Assembly: GCA_024697705.1 (NCBI GenBank)
Contig: JAILFF010000025.1
Coordinates: 1 to 8,291 of the forward strand
Direction: 5' to 3'
DNA from: Ruminococcus sp.
GTDB taxonomy: Bacteria; Bacillota; Clostridia; Oscillospirales; Ruminococcaceae
Length of the DNA stretch: 8,291 nt
The notes under the pieces were generated by a model, which was not told the DNA's origin, ran no database searches, and saw only the letters and a program-made list of their open reading frames with translations. Below, piece after piece: positions 5,146 to 8,291 of this stretch (the first letter of the stretch is position 1; every line of letters begins with the position of its first letter). The translations under genes and the position numbers were made by a program.

Positions 5146-5736
5146 TCAGCCGGTATCGTTCATAGCGATTATTTCTTCGGCTATGATGCTCTTCTTCACG
5201 CCTCTGTCCATCGCGGATTTTTCTATCCTGCGGTGAGCCTGCTCCTCCGAAAGCCCGTAAACGGAGATCAGCAGCAATTTTGCCCTGTTTATCAGCTTGA
5301 TCTCGTTCATGCGGTTTTCAAGAGTTTCCGACCGCTTTTCAAACGATGAGAGCTGTATGCAGACAGTTTCGAGCCAGTCGAGCGCCTGCCTTAACAGATA
5401 CGCCGAAAGCGGCTTCGGCAGAAGATACACTCCCTGACCGCTGACCCGCGAGAATATCTCATCGTAGTATTCGTTCGGAACGATAAGAAGCACCGCTCTC
5501 CTGTTTTCCGCGGCACATTCTACTGCGAACCTCATGCCGTTTTCGTCCGAAAGCGGACCGTTGATTATCACGATATCGTAGCCGTTCTCGGACAGCCGCC
5601 GACGTGCGGCGCTCGCGGAGGAAAGAGTTTCGTGCTCCAGATTCCTGCGTTCGGAGAGGACGCCGTTCAGCGAATCGCTGAATTTCGCTCCCGACGACAC
5701 GGCAAGCACCCGGAATATCCGTTCTTCAAGTTCCAC
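5146..5736 (-). CDS. ANTAR-domain transcription antiterminator with degenerate receiver domain (NitR-like)
   Basis: A 196-residue RNA-binding regulator. Residues 7-125 form a receiver-like domain, but the phosphorylation pocket is gone: the acidic pair after strand 1 is Ser14-Ser15 (RVLAVSSG), and the acceptor Asp is Asn59 in YDIVIING. The later Lys108 (LLPKP) is kept. After a coiled-coil linker (about 128-148), the ANTAR domain (about 140-193) shows NRAKLLL, GLSEEQAHRRIEKSAM and a final AEEII helix, the three-helix fold that binds paired hexaloop hairpins. The start is GTG 5736 with GAGGTGG (5744-5750). It follows glnA by 12 bases, so GlnA and the regulator are made together; in solventogenic clostridia a glnA-adjacent ANTAR protein called NitR/GlnR is known. 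Likely targets are the glnA and gltB leaders in this window. The signal it senses is unknown; phosphorylation at the usual site is ruled out. Confidence 0.92.
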   Translation of the reverse strand: MELEERIFRVLAVSSGAKFSDSLNGVLSERRNLEHETLSSASAARRRLSENGYDIVIINGPLSDENGMRFAVECAAENRRAVLLIVPNEYYDEIFSRVSGQGVYLLPKPLSAYLLRQALDWLETVCIQLSSFEKRSETLENRMNEIKLINRAKLLLISVYGLSEEQAHRRIEKSAMDRGVKKSIIAEEIIAMNDTG

Positions 5737-5743
5737 GCTCTTG

Positions 5744-5750
5744 CCACCTC
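5744..5750 (-). promoter_or_regulatory. Ribosome binding site for the GTG start of the ANTAR gene
   Basis: GAGGTGG, beginning inside the TGA stop of glnA, lies 7 bases before GTG 5736. This supports the non-ATG start and suggests translational coupling to glnA. Confidence 0.8.
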
Positions 5751-6957
5751 ATTTGCAGTATATATCAATGACCCTTTCGGGAAGATGCTCCCTCACGAAC
5801 GCGCTGTTTTTTGCGGCTTGTTTTGCCTCTTCAATTGACAGCGGCAGCTTTTCATAGCCCGCGGTAACGCTCGCGTCCGCGTTGAACAGATTAAGATCGG
5901 AGACGGGCGGCAGATAAAGTCCGTTTTTATATCCGTAAAGTCCCGCGTAGATCAGCAGCGTGAACGCAAGATAGGGATTTGCCAGCGGGTCTGGAGAACG
6001 AAGCTCGGCGCGGCGGTATTCGCCTGTGGCGGCGGGTATGCGCACCAGCTGCGAACGGTTCTCGCTCGACCAGGATACATAAAGCGGAGCCTTGCTCTGA
6101 CCGAAGCGCTTGAAGCTGTCCTCCGAGGGATTCAGGAAAAGAGTGATCTCCCTGATAAAGCGAAGTATACCTGCTATCACCGAAGGCAGGATAATATGAT
6201 GCTCGTCATTCTTGACCGAGATATTGATGTGATAGCCGTTGCCGGGCGCGTCGGCGATAGGCTTGGGCGAAAAATCGGCATACAGACCGTTGGAATGAGC
6301 GATAGTCTTGACCACCGTGCGGAACGCCATTGCGTCATCGGCGGCTTTGAGCGCGTCTGAATAGCGGAAATCTATCTCGTTCTGCCCGGGTCCTTCTTCG
6401 TGGTGAGAGCTTTCGGGTCTTATATCCATCTGTTCAAGCGTAAGGCAGATCTGACGGCGCACATTTTCGCCCTTGTCCTCGGGAGCGATATCCATATATC
6501 CTGCGCGGTCATAGGGTTCGTCGGTCGGCTCGCCGGTTTCATCAAGCTTGAAAAGATAGAATTCCAGCTCGGAGCCGAAAGAAAATTCCAGACCCTCTGT
6601 TTTTGCTTCGGCGATGGCTTTTTTCAGCAGATCTCTGGTATCACACTCAAACGTGCCGCCGTCGGGAGTCTTTATCGAGCAGAGCATTCTCACGACGCGG
6701 CCGCGTTCGGGACGCCAGGGCAGGACCGAAAGAGTATCGGGATCGGGGAAAAGCAGCAGATCGGAGTGTACTTCATTTCCGAAACTCTTTACTGCCGATG
6801 CGTCGAACGCGATCCCCTGCTCGAATGCGCGTTTAAGCTCCCAGGGCATTATGGAAATATTCTTCTGCGAACCGAATACGTCGCAGAACGTGAGCCTGAT
6901 AAACTTGACGTCTTCCTCGCTCACGTACTGTATCACTTCATCTGCCGTATAATTCAT
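5749..6957 (-). CDS. glnA: Glutamine synthetase, short type I form
   Basis: ATP-dependent ligation of ammonium to glutamate in the cytoplasm. The 402-residue protein aligns end to end with GS-I by eye. It keeps the metal and nucleotide residues: Glu130/Glu132 (SELEF), Glu187 and Glu194 (HHEEGPGQNE), His243 (NGYHINIS), Arg301/Arg306 (NRSQLVRIP) and Glu318/Arg320 (AELRSPDP, then NPYLAF). It is about 40 residues shorter than Bacillus GlnA, lacking a loop near 250 and most of the C-terminal tail that clasps the opposite ring. Two ammonium-site positions differ: FDGSS is FDASA (Asp52 kept, Ser to Ala55), and the Glu-flap Glu is Lys289 (GQSKAP). I recall the same substitutions in a subgroup of Firmicutes GS, so this is probably a clade trait. 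No adenylylation-site region is recognised. The start at ATG 6957 follows AAGGAGG; a TTG at 6975 would precede that site. Confidence 0.93.
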   Translation of the reverse strand: MNYTADEVIQYVSEEDVKFIRLTFCDVFGSQKNISIMPWELKRAFEQGIAFDASAVKSFGNEVHSDLLLFPDPDTLSVLPWRPERGRVVRMLCSIKTPDGGTFECDTRDLLKKAIAEAKTEGLEFSFGSELEFYLFKLDETGEPTDEPYDRAGYMDIAPEDKGENVRRQICLTLEQMDIRPESSHHEEGPGQNEIDFRYSDALKAADDAMAFRTVVKTIAHSNGLYADFSPKPIADAPGNGYHINISVKNDEHHIILPSVIAGILRFIREITLFLNPSEDSFKRFGQSKAPLYVSWSSENRSQLVRIPAATGEYRRAELRSPDPLANPYLAFTLLIYAGLYGYKNGLYLPPVSDLNLFNADASVTAGYEKLPLSIEEAKQAAKNSAFVREHLPERVIDIYCK

Positions 6958-6962
6958 AACTT

Positions 6963-6969
6963 CCTCCTT
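6963..6969 (-). promoter_or_regulatory. Ribosome binding site fixing the glnA start
   Basis: AAGGAGG lies 5 bases before ATG 6957. The longer frame starting with TTG at 6975 would contain this site within its coding region, so the shorter start is preferred. Confidence 0.88.
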
Positions 6970-6973
6970 AAAC

Positions 6974-7010
6974 AAAAAAGGCGCACTTGACCCTTTGTCA
7001 AATGAACGCC
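6974..7010 (-). terminator. Leader terminator (attenuator) of glnA
   Basis: On the - strand GGCG plus CATTTGAC (7010-6999, with a two-base TT bulge) pairs with GTCAAGTGCGCC (6991-6980) around the loop AAAGG. Six T residues (6979-6974) follow. It lies between promoter and ribosome site, so it must be overcome for glnA expression. Its upper part, ATTTGAC/GTCAAGT, is itself a hairpin whose loop has A at 1 and G at 4, and may serve as the second ANTAR hairpin. Confidence 0.85.
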
Positions 7011-7017
7011 CTTGTTC
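7004..7017 (-). promoter_or_regulatory. ANTAR-type hexaloop hairpin P1 in the glnA leader
   Basis: GAAC-AAGGGC-GTTC folds as a 4-bp stem with a six-base loop having A1 and G4, the conserved bases of ANTAR-bound hairpins. It begins about 2 bases after the predicted transcription start. Its loop and 3' arm are the same bases that form the 5' foot of the terminator, so the two folds exclude each other. Confidence 0.75.
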
Positions 7018-7025
7018 TCTATAAT

Positions 7026-7054
7026 AGTATAGCGTGGAATTGGCGTTTTGTCAA
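7026..7054 (-). promoter_or_regulatory. Sigma-A promoter of glnA
   Basis: On the - strand, TTGACA (7054-7049), a 17-base spacer and TATACT (7031-7026). The predicted start is near 7019. The A+T-rich stretch at 7055-7090 could act as an UP element. Confidence 0.88.
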
Positions 7055-7095
7055 TAGTTTGGTTTTAAATAGTTATAAATATTTTGTAAATCCCG

Positions 7096-7110
7096 AAAAC
7101 GCGGCGTTTT
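7096..7110. repeat. Palindrome between the divergent glnA and gltB promoters
   Basis: AAAACGCGGCGTTTT is a perfect 7+7 inverted repeat around one base. Its half GGCGTTTT recurs at 7042-7049 inside the glnA promoter spacer, 61 bases away. It has no T tract in the right place for a terminator and could be a DNA operator for a nitrogen regulator. The remainder of the roughly 320-base intergenic region is the two promoters and leaders plus A+T-rich DNA (7111-7187) in which I see nothing else. Confidence 0.4.
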
Positions 7111-7187
7111 ATTTGTTCAAAGTGTCAAAGTATCTGTTTTTGCAAGAATTTCTTTTGTGAATCGCAGATAAACTTTTCTCCGCGCTA

Positions 7188-7216
7188 TTGACAGACGCGC
7201 CGATTTATGATAAAAT
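7188..7216 (+). promoter_or_regulatory. Sigma-A promoter of gltB
   Basis: TTGACA (7188-7193), a 17-base spacer and TAAAAT (7211-7216) with extended -10 TGA at 7208-7210. The predicted start is near 7223, directly before the leader hairpin. Confidence 0.88.
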
Positions 7217-7223
7217 ATATTAA

Positions 7224-7237
7224 GAACAACGGCGTTC
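7224..7237 (+). promoter_or_regulatory. ANTAR-type hexaloop hairpin P1 in the gltB leader
   Basis: GAAC-AACGGC-GTTC folds as a 4-bp stem with a six-base loop with A1 and G4. It is nearly identical to the glnA element (13 of 14 bases) and is placed the same way, about one base from the predicted transcription start. Its 3' arm GTTC and the last two loop bases (GC) are part of the terminator stem, so P1 and the terminator exclude each other. Confidence 0.78.
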
Positions 7238-7280
7238 GCACAAGGGATAGGTATCTCTTGTGCGAACGCTTTTTATTTTT
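7232..7280 (+). terminator. Leader terminator (attenuator) of gltB
   Basis: Bases 7232-7247 pair with 7254-7269 in a 16-bp stem (one G-U) with loop TAGGTA, followed by TTTTTATTTTT (7270-7280). This very strong terminator lies 17 bases before the gltB start, so default transcription should stop here. The upper stem and six-base loop may be the second ANTAR hairpin; the loop has G4 but U rather than A at position 1. Confidence 0.9.
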
Positions 7281-7296
7281 CTGGGATGTGATAAAA

Positions 7297-8291
7297 ATGA
7301 AAGAACATGATGAACAACTTGCATTTTCGTCAAACGGATTGTACCGACAGCAGTTTGAACACGATAACTGCGGTATCGGTGCGATCGTTAATATCAAGGG
7401 CGAAAAATCACGGCGGGTAGTCGATGACGCTCTTACCATAGTTGAGAAGCTCGAACACCGCGCCGGAAAGGACGCGGAGGGTAAGACAGGCGACGGCGTA
7501 GGTATCCTCTCGCAGATACCCTGCGGCTTCTTCCGCACCGAATGTCAAAAATTAGGCTTTGATATCGGCGAAGACGGCGATTTTGCGATAGGTATGTTCT
7601 TCTTCCCGCAGAGCGAGCTTAAGCGCGGTCAGGCGCGCAAGCTGTTTGAGATCATTGCGGGCAAAAACGATATGAAGGTGCTGGGCTGGAGAGATGTTCC
7701 CTCCTGCCCCGAAATACTTGGACAGAAGGCATTCGACAGTATGCCCTACATCATGCAGTGCTTTGTGAAGCGTCCTGCGGACTGCCCTGCGGGTATCAGC
7801 TTTGAGCGCAAGCTCTATATCACGCGCCGCATTTTCGAGCAGTCGGCGGAGAGTACCTACGTCTGCTCGCTTTCGAGCCGCACGATCGTATACAAGGGTA
7901 TGTTCCTTGTTAGCGAGCTTCGCAGATTCTACACCGATCTGCAAAGCGAGGATTTCATTTCGGCTATCGCTATGGTACATTCTCGTTTTTCGACCAATAC
8001 CATACCCAGCTGGCAGAAGGCTCACCCCAACCGCATGATCGTACACAACGGCGAGATCAACACCATCACAGGCAACGCCGACAAGATGCTTGCCCGCGAG
8101 GAGACCATGAACTGCGAAGCGTTCAGGGATGATATGTATAAAATTCTACCCGCCATCAATGCCGACGGCTCCGACTCGGCACGGCTCGACAACGCGCTGG
8201 AGTTTATGGTGATGTCGGGTATGCCGCTGCCGCTTGCTGTTATGATAACCATTCCCGAACCGTGGAAAAACGACAGAAGCATATCAAAGGC
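7297..8291 (+). CDS. gltB: Glutamate synthase large subunit, N-terminal part (cut by window end)
   Basis: The first 331 residues of the large (alpha) subunit of glutamate synthase (also named gltA in Bacillus), which takes the amide of glutamine and 2-oxoglutarate to make two glutamates with NADPH. The visible part is the class II glutamine amidotransferase domain. Cys25 in HDNCGIGA is the N-terminal nucleophile after removal of a 24-residue propeptide, followed by KTGDGVGIL (63-71), VHSRFSTN (227-234) and HNGEINT (250-256). The start at ATG 7297 fits the propeptide length; the ribosome site is weak (GGGATGTG, 7283-7290). The frame is open to the edge; about 1,500 residues are expected in all. 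It is divergent from glnA and shares its leader architecture, completing a GS-GOGAT pair for ammonium assimilation. Confidence 0.96.
   Translation, partial: MKEHDEQLAFSSNGLYRQQFEHDNCGIGAIVNIKGEKSRRVVDDALTIVEKLEHRAGKDAEGKTGDGVGILSQIPCGFFRTECQKLGFDIGEDGDFAIGMFFFPQSELKRGQARKLFEIIAGKNDMKVLGWRDVPSCPEILGQKAFDSMPYIMQCFVKRPADCPAGISFERKLYITRRIFEQSAESTYVCSLSSRTIVYKGMFLVSELRRFYTDLQSEDFISAIAMVHSRFSTNTIPSWQKAHPNRMIVHNGEINTITGNADKMLAREETMNCEAFRDDMYKILPAINADGSDSARLDNALEFMVMSGMPLPLAVMITIPEPWKNDRSISK

Noticed and set aside
6400..6990. 196-residue open frame on the + strand opposite glnA
   Set aside because: It is a mirror of the strongly conserved glnA sequence and extends through the glnA ribosome site and leader terminator.
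6980..7017. Cyanobacterial/metagenomic glutamine riboswitch (glnA RNA or downstream-peptide motif) in the glnA leader
   Set aside because: The leader is only about 60 bases, has no three-way junction or the conserved riboswitch core, and is better explained by ANTAR hexaloop plus terminator.
7552..8046. 164-residue open frame on the - strand opposite gltB
   Set aside because: The + strand reads as a clear glutamate synthase amidotransferase domain; the antisense frame has no motif or ribosome site.

Overview
The window looks like chromosomal DNA from an anaerobic, probably spore-forming Clostridia bacterium of the Ruminococcus/Oscillospiraceae type. This is inferred from mid-range base composition, strong AGGAGG-type ribosome sites, near-consensus sigma-A promoters, a CwlD-like amidase, a DUF1836 regulator and a glnA-ANTAR gene pair of clostridial style. 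No mobile element, CRISPR array, tRNA or rRNA was seen.

Left part (1-1105, + strand): the 3' end of an upstream gene (perhaps a uridine kinase-type protein), a strong hairpin terminator, then a lipoprotein amidase closely resembling the spore-cortex enzyme CwlD.

Middle part (1142-5094, + strand): a near-perfect promoter drives a DUF1836 helix-turn-helix regulator. It is followed at once by three very small tandem ORFs (42, 66 and 71 aa). Each has the same kind of acidic-faced amphipathic helix (pattern LFDxxLxxxDxL or close to it). A hairpin with a T-rich tail separates them from a DUF2974 (Mbeg1-like) alpha/beta-hydrolase with a C-terminal membrane segment. Then come a TfoX N-terminal-domain protein and a GyrI-like small-molecule-binding protein, one base apart, and a separately promoted three-helix membrane protein.

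Right part (5095-8291): a nitrogen-assimilation locus. On the - strand, glnA (a short type I glutamine synthetase) is followed 12 bases later by an ANTAR-domain RNA-binding antiterminator whose receiver domain has lost its phosphorylation site. Divergently on the + strand starts gltB (glutamate synthase large subunit, cut by the window edge). Both promoters are TTGACA-type with 17-base spacers. Both transcripts are predicted to begin almost directly with AGAACAA(G/C)GGCGTTC. This folds as a 4-bp stem with a six-base loop carrying A at position 1 and G at position 4, the signature of ANTAR target hairpins. In both leaders this hairpin overlaps the 5' arm of a strong intrinsic terminator lying just before the gene. 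The most economical reading is a self-contained GS/GOGAT antitermination circuit: the ANTAR protein encoded with glnA controls its own operon and gltB by blocking termination. This is the strongest finding; the small-peptide cluster is second.
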